Shown: one piece after another, positions 29,442 to 37,550 of the stretch
Numbering within the stretch: position 1 is the first letter of the stretch
Layout: the number at the start of each line of letters is the position of its first letter
Source of the DNA: Hyphomicrobium denitrificans ATCC 51888
GTDB lineage: Bacteria > Pseudomonadota > Alphaproteobacteria > Rhizobiales > Hyphomicrobiaceae
NCBI RefSeq assembly: GCF_000143145.1
Contig: NC_014313.1
Location: 1,736,001 to 1,800,000 of the forward strand
Reading direction: 5' to 3'
Length of the DNA stretch: 64,000 nucleotides
Notes under the pieces: generated by a model
What the model was told of the DNA's origin: nothing
Database searches by the model: none
Seen by the model: only the letters and a program-made list of their open reading frames with translations
Translations under genes and position numbers: made by a program

Positions 29442-30635
29442 CTAGAACGCCAAACGGCGCAATGCCATCAGAACGAGGGAATCGAGACCTTCGCGCACGA
29501 TGCCGCCTTTTTGGACGTCCTCCGTGGCATAGAGCGGCAGTTCGTTTGACGCGCTCGTCGAACTCGACAGTTTCAGCGTCGCGACCTGATCGCCCTTCTT
29601 CACCGGCGGTTTCAGCGGCGCCTTATAGACGATCTCGGCCGAGATCTTCTGATTGGCGGGGAATTTCGGCACGGTGAATGTCACATCGGCATTGGCCGCG
29701 AGCGGCACATACCAGACCTTGCCGCCCCAGACACGCGCCTGACCGATGACTTCATTCGCATCGTAGAGCCGCACGGTGTTGAACGAATTGAAACCCCAGT
29801 TCAGAAGCTTGACGGCTTCCTCCTTGCGCTGGTCCGCTTTTTCCAAACCGCTGACGACGACGATCAGGCGCTTGCCATCCTGCACCGCCGATCCGACGAG
29901 GCCGAAGCCCGCGGCCGCTGTGTGTCCCGTCTTCAATCCGTCGGCGCCGATGTTCTGAAACAGCAGCGGATTGCGATTGATGAAGCGGTGCTTGCGGTAG
30001 AGGAATTCCTTCTGCGCGAAGACCGGATAGTAGTCCGGATACTCATCGATGATGTAGCGCGCCAGGACAGCGAGATCGCGCGCGCTCATCACCTGCTGCG
30101 GATCGGGCAGGCCGCTGGCGTTCGTGAATGTCGATTTCGTCAGGCCGATGCGTTTCGCTTCGTCGTTCATCATGCGCGCAAACGCGGGTATCGAGCCTGC
30201 CATGCCTTCGGCGACGCACATGGCCGCGTCGTTGCCCGACTGTATGACGATGCCCTGAATGAGTTCGTCGACCGTGACCTTGGTATTGACCGGAACCATC
30301 ATCGCCGAGGTTCCGGACGGCGCGCCGCCGTTCCGCCAGGCGTTGACGCTCATCGTGAACTCGTCGGTCTTCTGAATGCGCCCTTCCTTCATCGCGCGGA
30401 ACAGCACGGCAAGCGTCATCAGCTTGCTCATGCTGGCGGGCGGCGCGGGCTCATCGGCGTGCTGCTGAAACAGCGTCGCGCCAGTCGCTGCATCGATCAG
30501 AATGGCGCGCGGAGCTTTCGACGTGAAAGCAGCCTCGGCGGCGAGCGCCGGATTCGCTTCTGGACCTACCGCCGTCAAGACAGAGATCGCGATGAGCGCC
30601 GAGACAAGAACCCGGGCGCAGGCTTGGATCAACAT
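29442..30635 (-). CDS. D-alanyl-D-alanine carboxypeptidase (PBP5-like)
   Basis: Periplasmic penicillin-binding protein that trims the terminal D-Ala of peptidoglycan stem peptides. A signal peptide (residues about 1-33, ending PALAAEA) is followed by SMSKLMT with the nucleophile, the second motif SGN in QSGNDAAM, and KTG in GLKTGHTAAAG. A C-terminal PBP5-associated beta domain follows (FTVPKFPANQKI). The length is 397 residues from ATG 30635, chosen because it puts the signal peptide at the N terminus. Confidence 0.92.
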   Translation of the reverse strand: MLIQACARVLVSALIAISVLTAVGPEANPALAAEAAFTSKAPRAILIDAATGATLFQQHADEPAPPASMSKLMTLAVLFRAMKEGRIQKTDEFTMSVNAWRNGGAPSGTSAMMVPVNTKVTVDELIQGIVIQSGNDAAMCVAEGMAGSIPAFARMMNDEAKRIGLTKSTFTNASGLPDPQQVMSARDLAVLARYIIDEYPDYYPVFAQKEFLYRKHRFINRNPLLFQNIGADGLKTGHTAAAGFGLVGSAVQDGKRLIVVVSGLEKADQRKEEAVKLLNWGFNSFNTVRLYDANEVIGQARVWGGKVWYVPLAANADVTFTVPKFPANQKISAEIVYKAPLKPPVKKGDQVATLKLSSSTSASNELPLYATEDVQKGGIVREGLDSLVLMALRRLAF

Positions 30636-30743
30636 CGGTCTGCAAACTCGCTTTCGACTGCTCTTCTTCAAGCAGCATTTTGCGACGAGCTTCAGTATCC
30701 AATCCGGGGGCGTCCTGGTCAACGCCAGCGGCCGCTCCGCCCA

Positions 30744-31877
30744 CTAATCCGTGACGATTGCGCTGTTCGTGACACCGTAGGCCGCAATCTGATTTTGCGT
30801 CCGACCCGCAGCGTCCGGCGAGAACGGTCCCATGCGCACGCGATAGACCTGCATTCCATCAGCGGTTTGCACGGGCGCGACTTCGATCGGCCCCAGCGTC
30901 CCAAGCTCACGGCGCAGACGTTCCGCGTTCGAACGCTCGCTGAAAAGTCCGACTTGCACGTACGTCCGTGCCGGCGCGAACGGCCGAACGGCGGCCGGCG
31001 GTGCCGTCAGCGACATGCGCTGATCTTCGAAACTCGCTGTTTCAAGCGGTCGGTTCGCGTAGTCGCGTCGTGCCGGCGGCGACGGCTTCCCCGTCAGCCC
31101 GTTTCTGTAGCCAATCGGCGACCATTGCGCGGGTGCAGGCGGCGAGGCGGAGGCATAAGCTGGACGAGCGTTCTCGTACTGCGGTGGCGCGTTTCTGTAT
31201 GACGGAGGCGCGTCATAGCGGTTCGATGCCTGCGCGACGGGCGGGAAAGAATTCCCGCGTCCCGACTGCTGCTCGGCGAGATACTGGCGCTCACGGCTGT
31301 CGTTGCCGTTCAGCGGCGCGCGTCCGGCATACTGCACCTTGACGCGGGCGCGGCCGTGATTGAGGTAGCCCAATTCCTTTGCCGAGGCATAGGACAGATC
31401 GATGATGCGGTCTTTCACATAGGGCCCGCGGTCGTTGACGCGGACGAGCACGCGTTTGCCATTGTCCAGATTGGTCACGAGCGCATAGCTCGGCAGCGGC
31501 ATCGTCGGATGCGCGGCGGTCAAGGCGTGGGCATCGAAGACTTCGCCGTTCGCCGTCTTGCGGCCGTGAAAGTCGTCGCCGTACCACGAAGCGACGCCGC
31601 TCTCGACGTAATTGGGATTTTCGTGCGGCACGTACCAGCGGCCAGCGACCTTGTAGGGCGAGCCAAGCTTGTATCTGCCGCCGCCTTTCGGGACGTTGCG
31701 GCTGGCGGTCACGCGAGGGCTCGAGCTGACGCCGTAGTCGTCTTCGGAAAAGACCGAGCGCGAAACTCCGCCGACCGTGCGGACGGGCGGGTTGCTCGAA
31801 CAGGCGGATACGATCGCCGCCGCGGTCGTCACCAGCATGGCGCGTACGGCCAGCCGGCCTGAGAGGCCCCTGCTCAT
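30744..31877 (-). CDS. rlpA: RlpA-type septal lytic transglycosylase, lipoprotein
   Basis: Outer-membrane lipoprotein that cleaves denuded glycan strands at septa. The signal peptide ends in a lipobox (IVSAC, Cys near residue 26). The double-psi beta-barrel domain runs from GVASWYGDDFHGRKTANGE to VRVNDRGPYVKDRIIDLSYASA and carries the active-site Glu and Asp. A Pro/Tyr/Ala-rich linker follows, then a C-terminal SPOR domain (RTYVQVGLFSERSNAERL to RMGPF) that binds denuded peptidoglycan. The length is 377 residues. It precedes the carboxypeptidase, so both may share a transcript. Confidence 0.92.
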   Translation of the reverse strand: MSRGLSGRLAVRAMLVTTAAAIVSACSSNPPVRTVGGVSRSVFSEDDYGVSSSPRVTASRNVPKGGGRYKLGSPYKVAGRWYVPHENPNYVESGVASWYGDDFHGRKTANGEVFDAHALTAAHPTMPLPSYALVTNLDNGKRVLVRVNDRGPYVKDRIIDLSYASAKELGYLNHGRARVKVQYAGRAPLNGNDSRERQYLAEQQSGRGNSFPPVAQASNRYDAPPSYRNAPPQYENARPAYASASPPAPAQWSPIGYRNGLTGKPSPPARRDYANRPLETASFEDQRMSLTAPPAAVRPFAPARTYVQVGLFSERSNAERLRRELGTLGPIEVAPVQTADGMQVYRVRMGPFSPDAAGRTQNQIAAYGVTNSAIVTD

Positions 31878-32111
31878 TTACGCATACTCAACTCGATACG
31901 CTACGCCCGCCCAGCGCACCCTCGATGCTCAGGAAAGCACGCGAGGTTGGCCGAAGCTTGCCGGAAAGATGACAAATGCGGCTTAGGATCAGGTTAAGCG
32001 CCCGTGGGGCGTCACGCCGCTTGAGGACGGAAACCGAAACGGATAGGAGGGACGCTCCGGAACGCGGCACGCGGTAGGTCCGCGTTCGGCATTGCGTTGT
32101 AGCGACGCTTT

Positions 32112-32201
32112 GGAAGGGTGGCCGAGTGGTTTAAGGCAGCGGTCTTGAAAACCGCCGTGGGCGCAAGTCCACCGTGGGTTCGAATCCCACCCCTTCCGCC
32201 A
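32112..32201 (+). tRNA. tRNA-Ser(UGA)
   Basis: 90 nt cloverleaf: acceptor GGAAGGG pairs with CCCTTCC, anticodon loop CTTGAAA gives anticodon UGA, a long variable arm (GGGCGCAAGTCC region) marks it as a class II tRNA, and the T-loop is GGTTCGAATCC. CCA is encoded. Its 3' end is the attachment site of the integrative element that follows. Confidence 0.97.
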
Positions 32202-32206
32202 GAAGC
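32188..32206 (+). repeat. attL core (19-bp direct repeat)
   Basis: caccccttccgccagaagc, covering the last bases of the tRNA-Ser T-arm and acceptor stem, the CCA and five flanking bases. It is identical to 45218-45236. The tRNA gene is therefore kept intact after insertion. Confidence 0.9.
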
Positions 32207-32324
32207 CGATGGGCCGGTGTCGGCCAGCGTCGCTCGATGCGATTTTTCTCATTGAATTCCCTTGAATAAGTTGGGCTGGCATCTATGTGCGTCGGCGGGC
32301 GTCGCTTAGCATCGCCTCAAATTT

Positions 32325-32344
32325 TGTGGACCAGTTTGTGGACC
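32325..32344 (+). repeat. Left arm-type repeat near attL
   Basis: A 20-base sequence containing two GTGGACC-like units 10 bases apart. It matches 45147-45166 near attR at 19 of 20 bases, in the same orientation. The position just inside each end suggests an integrase arm-binding site; it also overlaps the integrase start region. Confidence 0.6.
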
Positions 32345-32348
32345 GGAC

Positions 32349-33605
32349 ATGCCGAAAACTACGCATCGACTGACCGCAGTCTCCGTCACCAATATTTCGA
32401 AACCCGGCCTGCACGCCGACGGTACCGGTCTCTATCTAAAGGTGAGTCCCACCGGCGCCAGGTCGTGGGTGTTTCGCTTCATGCGTGATGGAAAGCCTCG
32501 TTACCTCGGGCTCGGTTCAGCAAACACCGTCAAGTTGGCAGCTGCGCGCGGGCTCGCTGGACAGGCGCGACAGCTGCTTCAAAACGGCGTTGACCCAATC
32601 GAGGCGCGCAAGCAGGCAGTCGCTGCCGCACGTGCCGCTACAGCCAGAAGTGTCCCATTCAAGGAGTTCGCAGAGAGCGTTGTCGATGCGCGGGAGGCTG
32701 GGTGGAAGAACGCCAAGCATCGGCAACAGTGGCGCAACAGTCTAAAGACGCACGTCTACCCGAAGCTCGGCCACCGGCCGGTTTCGACCATTACGACCGA
32801 TGACGTGCTTGAAGTTTTGAAGCCGATCTGGACGAAGACACCGGAGACGGCGTCTCGCCTCCGCGGCCGTATCGAAACAATTCTGGATGCCGCAAAGGCG
32901 CGGGGCGCGCGTTCAGGGGAGAACCCAGCCCGTTGGCGCGGGCACCTTTCCAACCTCCTGCCAAAGACGTCGAAGGTCGCACGCGTCATGCATCACCCAG
33001 CGCTGTCATTTTCCGACCTGCCAGTCTTCATGGCACGGTTGCGCGCGTTGGAGGGTGTTTCGCCGCGTGCGCTCGAATTCACGATCCTGAACGCAGCGCG
33101 GACCTGCGAGACGATCGGAATGCGATGGGCAGAAGTCGACTGGAAACAGAAGCTCTGGGTTGTACCCCCCGAACGTATGAAAGCGGGCAAGGAACATCGC
33201 GTGCCGCTTTGCACACGCGCCGTCGATATCCTGAAAGAACTCCAAACGGTGCAACTCAACGAGTTCGTATTTCCCGGTTTGAAATCCGGACGCCACCTTA
33301 GCGACATGTCCCTTCTCATGTTGCTGCGGCGCATGGATCGGGACGAAATCACTGTCCATGGCTTCAGATCGACATTCCGAGATTGGGCAGCCGAAACAAC
33401 AAGCTTTCCAAATCACGTTGTTGAAATGGCGCTCGCGCACACGGTAGCCAATCAGGTCGAGAGTGCGTATCGGCGCGGTGATCTGTTCGAAAAGCGTCGC
33501 AAGCTGATGAACGCTTGGGAACGCTACTGCCTCTCCAGTTTGAATGTGATCGCGTTTCCGGAAATCGAGTCGGCGACGAAGGACAGAGCGCATGCAAGCA
33601 GATAA
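32349..33605 (+). CDS. Tyrosine-type site-specific integrase (P4 family)
   Basis: Tyrosine recombinase of 418 residues that would catalyse integration and excision at the tRNA-Ser site. The N-terminal DUF4102-like domain (GLYLKVSPTGARSWVFRF) and SAM-like core-binding domain are followed by the catalytic domain: Arg in ARTCETIGMRW, HxxR in HGFRSTFRDWA, and the His and Tyr in ALAHTVANQVESAYRRGD. All catalytic residues are present. It reads away from the tRNA, the usual layout, and overlaps the next ORF by 14 bases. Confidence 0.95.
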   Translation: MPKTTHRLTAVSVTNISKPGLHADGTGLYLKVSPTGARSWVFRFMRDGKPRYLGLGSANTVKLAAARGLAGQARQLLQNGVDPIEARKQAVAAARAATARSVPFKEFAESVVDAREAGWKNAKHRQQWRNSLKTHVYPKLGHRPVSTITTDDVLEVLKPIWTKTPETASRLRGRIETILDAAKARGARSGENPARWRGHLSNLLPKTSKVARVMHHPALSFSDLPVFMARLRALEGVSPRALEFTILNAARTCETIGMRWAEVDWKQKLWVVPPERMKAGKEHRVPLCTRAVDILKELQTVQLNEFVFPGLKSGRHLSDMSLLMLLRRMDRDEITVHGFRSTFRDWAAETTSFPNHVVEMALAHTVANQVESAYRRGDLFEKRRKLMNAWERYCLSSLNVIAFPEIESATKDRAHASR

Positions 33606-34392
33606 GCATCGCACCGATTTTCCCACGAGATATTCAGAGGAACTTGCTAACGATTTCTCTCAGATCCTGTGTCTTCCGAAAGCAGCCGAGAGGCAGTTCT
33701 TTTTTGACGTATATCTTGAGGTGTCCAACTTTCACTTGTTCGCAACTTGGACATTGCCAGCAGAAAGAAGAAAAGCCGATCTTAAAACGGCTTTTGTCGA
33801 ACTCACCAAAGTGCAGGAGGCGGCCAGATCGTTACTCGCCTCATTAGAGCGTCTAAGTGAACATGCTCAATTGACGATGGCTATCTCGCTGATAACGGGG
33901 CTCGATGGTCCCACCGATTCCCGTGACTTCAGCCGAACCGCAATCGCTCGCGCCATCGAGTATTTTCCACGGTTGGCGAAAGGCATCGATAACATCGCCT
34001 CCATGGGTATAGAGCTAACCGCGTGTAAGGAGCAGCAAAAACTGCCGATTAATCCGAACAACACGGATAGTCTTCGAGTTCTTCCGAAAGTTGAGCGCGG
34101 ACGGGATCTATGGGCATTTGAACACTTCGCTTACCAAGTCGCGCGATGGGCTCGCTGTTACGGGGGCACTGTAACAGTTGATAAAAACTCCGGTTCAGGA
34201 ACTTTGGTTACCTTGCTCAGGGAGCTTGCAAGCTATCTTCCTTTACATGCGTGTCCGCCGTTTGTGTCTGACGCCACGAGTTTGAAGGGGTTGAGTCGGC
34301 TGGACAAAATCAGACAGTCGGCGGTGGAGGGCATCACTTGGCCAGTCTGGAAGAAGGTGTCACACTCCGTACTGGAGAATAAGACAGCCTAA
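33592..34392 (+). CDS. Element protein of unknown function
   Basis: A 266-residue soluble protein with no signal peptide or membrane segment. It starts inside the integrase 3' end with a 14-base overlap, so it is probably co-expressed. The middle is helical (KTAFVELTKVQEAARSLLASLE) and the C-terminal half contains RDLWAFEHFAYQVARWA. Base composition is more AT-rich than the integrase. I recognise no family; such ORFs next to integrases are common in genomic islands. Confidence 0.65.
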   Translation: MQADKHRTDFPTRYSEELANDFSQILCLPKAAERQFFFDVYLEVSNFHLFATWTLPAERRKADLKTAFVELTKVQEAARSLLASLERLSEHAQLTMAISLITGLDGPTDSRDFSRTAIARAIEYFPRLAKGIDNIASMGIELTACKEQQKLPINPNNTDSLRVLPKVERGRDLWAFEHFAYQVARWARCYGGTVTVDKNSGSGTLVTLLRELASYLPLHACPPFVSDATSLKGLSRLDKIRQSAVEGITWPVWKKVSHSVLENKTA

Positions 34393-34438
34393 AATATTCT
34401 CTTAGCTGTCGTAGAACCAAACCGCCGTCTGCGACACG

Positions 34439-34463
34439 CTCTCCGACGTAAAGCGACGGAGAG
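34439..34463 (+). promoter_or_regulatory. Hairpin occluding the ribosome site of the excisionase-like gene
   Basis: CTCTCCG (34439-34445) can pair with CGGAGAG (34457-34463), and the GGAG of the second arm is the ribosome site of ATG 34469, five bases downstream. A 7-bp stem would hide the ribosome site, so translation may be kept low or need an unfolding signal. Confidence 0.5.
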
Positions 34464-34468
34464 ATTCT

Positions 34469-34774
34469 ATGAAGCCATTAAAACGCCGACCAGCAGGCCG
34501 CCAACGCGCTGCAACGCCCTGTGCTGCTGCACCAAAATCGACACCCCTTGAAACTGCCGTGCGTTTCGAAACGATGGCGACGAATTCGCCGGTCCGACGC
34601 GCTGCCTTCACGATCGATGAAACGGTCGTCATGACCGGCGTTGGCCGGGATTTGATCTACGAGGCGATCAAGAGCGGGCGCCTTGTTGCCCGCAAGCTGG
34701 GACGCCGGACGATCATTCCAGCCGATGCACTCGAAAAATTTATCGCGCACCTTCCCCTTGTGGGAGCGGGCTAA
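34469..34774 (+). CDS. Excisionase-like helix-turn-helix protein
   Basis: A 101-residue basic protein. The C-terminal 60 residues (AFTIDETVVMTGVGRDLIYEAI, SGRLVARKLGRRTIIPADALEKFIA) form the winged-helix MerR/excisionase domain (HTH_17), which bends DNA at att sites or regulates element genes. The N-terminal 35 residues are Arg/Pro-rich and low in order; ATG 34574 is a shorter alternative start. The neighbouring integrase and primases fit a recombination directionality factor. Confidence 0.75.
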   Translation: MKPLKRRPAGRQRAATPCAAAPKSTPLETAVRFETMATNSPVRRAAFTIDETVVMTGVGRDLIYEAIKSGRLVARKLGRRTIIPADALEKFIAHLPLVGAG

Positions 34775-34923
34775 CCGAATAATTCGCGACAAACAATTTG
34801 GCCGCCCGGGTTGCACCCCGAAGCGGCCGAAAAACCAGCAATCGATGGCGCGAATGTAAGTTATTCGCGCGTTTTCCGCAAGCGTATCGCGGGCGCCATC
34901 TCGTCCGAACTGGGGATTCGGCC

Positions 34924-35796
34924 ATGGCACATGAACTCGCGAGCCTGCTCGCGACGGACGTCGATAATGTAACGTGGGCACTGCTCGGCAAGCCATCATC
35001 TCTGTCCCGCAACGAAATCCGTTACGGGCGACATGGCTCGCTTGCGATTGTGCGCGAGGGACCAAAGCGCGGCGCTTGGTTCGATCACGAAAGCGGTGAA
35101 GGCGGTGACTTGATCGCACTGATCATGCGGGTGCATGGCGTCAATTTTCACCGTGCGCTCGATATCGCCCGCGCCTTCCTTGGAGGCCTGGCGCCGGTAC
35201 ACAAGCCACTTCCGAAACCCGCGCACGCGCCGCACAACGCTTCTGACGACGCTGAACGGCGGCAAGCATTCGCCGTAGCACGATGGCAGAAACGGCGCAG
35301 CTACCGCGGTTCACCCGCCCAGCGCTACCTTCTCTCGCGTGGGCTCGACGTCAGCGTCGCGATTGACCTCGATCACGTCCTCGGATGGGCCCCCGATGCG
35401 CATGCGATGGTTGCGCTCATGACCGATCCGGTGACCGTTGAACCCTGCGGTATTCACCGGACGTTTCTCGATCGCGATGCTCACAAGATCGAGCGCAAGA
35501 TGCTTGGTAAGCAGGGCGTTATACGCATTTCGCCGGATTACGAAGTTGTAGAAGCCATAGGAATTTGCGAAGGGGTCGAAGACGCGCTCGCCATTCTCGA
35601 CTCTGGATGGAACCCGATTTGGGCAGCGACCAGTGCCGGTGCCATAGCCCGTTTTCCAGTACTTAGAGACATATCATCAATAACGATTTTCTCTGACACG
35701 GACCCTGTCGGATCCGCAGCAGCGAACAAATGCGCTTCGCGATGGGCCGCAGCCGGGCGCGAGTGTGCCGTCGTCGCGCCGGGGAGCAATCCATGA
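34924..35796 (+). CDS. Toprim-domain primase-like protein
   Basis: A 290-residue protein with a C-terminal Toprim domain: the Glu in GICEGVEDALAIL and the Asp pair in ITIFSDTDPVG are the metal-binding residues. The N-terminal half (GAWFDHESGEGGDLIALIMRVHG) resembles the DUF7146-type partner of P4/D5 primases. No zinc-finger cysteines are visible. It probably works with the next gene in replication of the element. It overlaps that gene by four bases (ATGA at 35793). Confidence 0.82.
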   Translation: MAHELASLLATDVDNVTWALLGKPSSLSRNEIRYGRHGSLAIVREGPKRGAWFDHESGEGGDLIALIMRVHGVNFHRALDIARAFLGGLAPVHKPLPKPAHAPHNASDDAERRQAFAVARWQKRRSYRGSPAQRYLLSRGLDVSVAIDLDHVLGWAPDAHAMVALMTDPVTVEPCGIHRTFLDRDAHKIERKMLGKQGVIRISPDYEVVEAIGICEGVEDALAILDSGWNPIWAATSAGAIARFPVLRDISSITIFSDTDPVGSAAANKCASRWAAAGRECAVVAPGSNP

Positions 35797-36998
35797 AGGG
35801 GGTCGCTGCAAAAGATCCCCTGGATGCGAAATTGCGTGGCACAAATCTGCTGCACGAAGCAGACGCTGCTCCTCGCATATCGAAGAGCGAACGACCGCCA
35901 GAGAATACTCTCGCGGATAAGGTTGCAGTTATCAGACCTCGGGAGAATTCCGCTGTCAGCCAACTTGACGTCGACCGACCGAGCGGATTTTCCGACGAAG
36001 CGCTCGCGCTTGACTTCGCTCACTATCACCGAGACGACCTGCGCTACGTTGCAATTTGGGGTAAGTGGCTCCTATGGAGTGGAACGCAGTGGAGGGCTGA
36101 CGATACACTCATGGCGTTCGACCTCGTGCGTCACGTTTGTCGCGACGCTGCGGCCCGGTGTAAGACCGAGCGACTATCTACTACGATCGCAAGCGCCAAG
36201 ACCGTCGCAGCAGTCGAGCGCCTCGCCAAGGCTGATCGCCGACTAGCCGCAACGTCGGATCAATGGGATGCGGATGCTTGGGCGCTGAACACGCCGGCTG
36301 GCCTTGTTGATCTACGTACTGGCATACTCAAGCCAAGCTTGCCATCAGATTACAACACACGCTTAACGACCGTCGCACCGGGCGGCTCATGCCCGATTTT
36401 CCGCGACTTTCTCAATCGCATTACGGGCGGCGATAAGGAGTTACAGAAATTTCTACAGCGCGCATTTGGTTACGCCTTGACCGGTTCCGTGCAGGAACAT
36501 GCTCTGCTTTTCTTTTACGGCACGGGTGCGAACGGCAAATCGGTGTTGCTCAAAACAATTAGCGACATCCTTGGCGACTACCACCAGCAAGCGCCGATCG
36601 AAACGTTCACGGCATCCATTCATCAGCGCCATGAGACTGAACTTGCAGCCTTAAGAGGCGCGCGTCTTGTAACAGCGGTGGAAACCGAAGAAGGGCGCCG
36701 ATGGGCCGAGGCTCGCATCAAAACGCTCACGGGAGGTGACAAGATCTCTGCGCGCTTCATGCGGCAGGACTATTTCCAATTCGACCCTCAGTTCAAGCTT
36801 GTCATCGCGGGCAATCATAAGCCTGGATTGCGCACTGTCGACGAGGCGATCAGGCGTCGGTTCCACCTCGTGCCGTTTGCGGTAACGATACCTCCGGCTG
36901 AACGAGACCCGGATTTGACCACCAAGTTGCAATCAGAATGGCCAGGGATACTGAAGTGGATGATCGAAGGTTGCCTCGAATGGCAACGCCGTAGTTGA
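35793..36998 (+). CDS. P4/D5-type primase-helicase, C-terminally truncated
   Basis: Superfamily 3 helicase related to phage P4 alpha protein. The D5 N-terminal domain (DQWDADAWALNTPAGLVDLRTG) is followed by the ATPase with Walker A FFYGTGANGKSVLLKTI, Walker B region LVTAVETEEG and IAGNHKPGLRTVDEAIRRRF. It ends at EGCLEWQRRS, where family members normally continue for 100 or more residues, so it looks truncated. GGGGAG lies seven bases before ATG 35793. The break lies about where a minus-strand ORF starts to overlap. Confidence 0.85.
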   Translation: MKGVAAKDPLDAKLRGTNLLHEADAAPRISKSERPPENTLADKVAVIRPRENSAVSQLDVDRPSGFSDEALALDFAHYHRDDLRYVAIWGKWLLWSGTQWRADDTLMAFDLVRHVCRDAAARCKTERLSTTIASAKTVAAVERLAKADRRLAATSDQWDADAWALNTPAGLVDLRTGILKPSLPSDYNTRLTTVAPGGSCPIFRDFLNRITGGDKELQKFLQRAFGYALTGSVQEHALLFFYGTGANGKSVLLKTISDILGDYHQQAPIETFTASIHQRHETELAALRGARLVTAVETEEGRRWAEARIKTLTGGDKISARFMRQDYFQFDPQFKLVIAGNHKPGLRTVDEAIRRRFHLVPFAVTIPPAERDPDLTTKLQSEWPGILKWMIEGCLEWQRRS

Positions 36999-37173
36999 AC
37001 AGCATGGTAAACTCCTGAAGCTCGCGGCGCGCCTGTTCGCAATCTGCGAGCTCACGCCGCACCTTCATGGCCAGACATTCTGCTTCGCAGAGCTTGCGAA
37101 TGCCCTTGAATAGAGTGGAAACGCCGATGACGAGCGCGAGAAGCGCAAGTGCGACAAGAACATCGAACTCCAT
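36850..37173 (-). CDS. Small membrane protein of unknown function, 3' end probably lost
   Basis: ORF of 107 residues starting MEFDVLVALALLALVIGV, with one N-terminal membrane helix (residues about 4-20) and a charged coiled-coil-like segment (KVRRELADCEQARRELQEF). GGGGGA lies three bases upstream of ATG 37173. Its last 40 or so codons run antisense through the primase 3' end, so I suspect the original gene ended or was cut near 36995 and the distal codons are fortuitous. No family recognised. Confidence 0.5.
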   Translation of the reverse strand: MEFDVLVALALLALVIGVSTLFKGIRKLCEAECLAMKVRRELADCEQARRELQEFTMLFNYGVAIRGNLRSSTSVSLAILIATWWSNPGLVQPEVSLPQTARGGTDA

Positions 37174-37266
37174 TGGTCCCCCAAATGTCAGGCGGGTTTT
37201 GCTTATTGAACATTTCAATTATTATTGCATTATTTGTTTATGCAAAAAGCCGAAGCCGTTATCTGA

Positions 37267-37392
37267 CTATCCGCGCTCGCCCATGAGCAGCGCCTCGCGA
37301 TCTTCCGTCTTCTGGTGAGGGAGGGACCGTCGGGCTTGCTCGCTGGAGAGATCGCCGAAGCCGTCGGCGCAACGGCCGAGGCCAGCGCCAAC
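37267..37392 (+). pseudogene. ArsR-family regulator remnant
   Basis: In frame after a stop at 37264-37266 the sequence reads LSALAHEQRLAIFRLLV then REGPSGLLAGEIAEAVGAT, the N-terminal winged helix of ArsR/SmtB repressors. There is no start codon at the family position and the match stops near EAVGAT, before the DNA-recognition helix is complete. The remaining reading frame is antisense to the small membrane gene. It is therefore a fragment, possibly of a former regulator of the efflux genes. Confidence 0.75.
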
Positions 37393-37430
37393 AACAGAAC
37401 AATCAGCGTGCAGTCTTTCCCATGCGAACT

Positions 37431-37550
37431 TCACTTCCGCGCAAAGAGGTATTTGAGCAGCGCCGCGATGCCGAGCACCAGCGCGGCAAGTAGGAGCAGG
37501 CCGAGAATGTCCATGCCCCACATCATGCCGCCCATGCCATTGCCCATCAT
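37431..37550 (-). CDS. 39-residue Met/Gly-rich single-pass membrane protein
   Basis: Reads MMGNGMGGMMWGMDILGLLLL then a hydrophobic helix ending KYLFARK. The Met-rich N terminus followed by one membrane segment resembles small proteins found next to Cus-type efflux pumps. ATG 37550 overlaps the cusA TAA by one base (TAATG), showing translational coupling. It may help sense, bind or stabilise copper or the pump; function is inferred from context only. Confidence 0.7.
   Translation of the reverse strand: MMGNGMGGMMWGMDILGLLLLAALVLGIAALLKYLFARK

Noticed and set aside
36850..37218. SPFH/slipin gene fragment
   Set aside because: The first 20 residues resemble the membrane anchor of such proteins, but the following residues do not match the Band-7 domain, so I call it only an unknown membrane protein.
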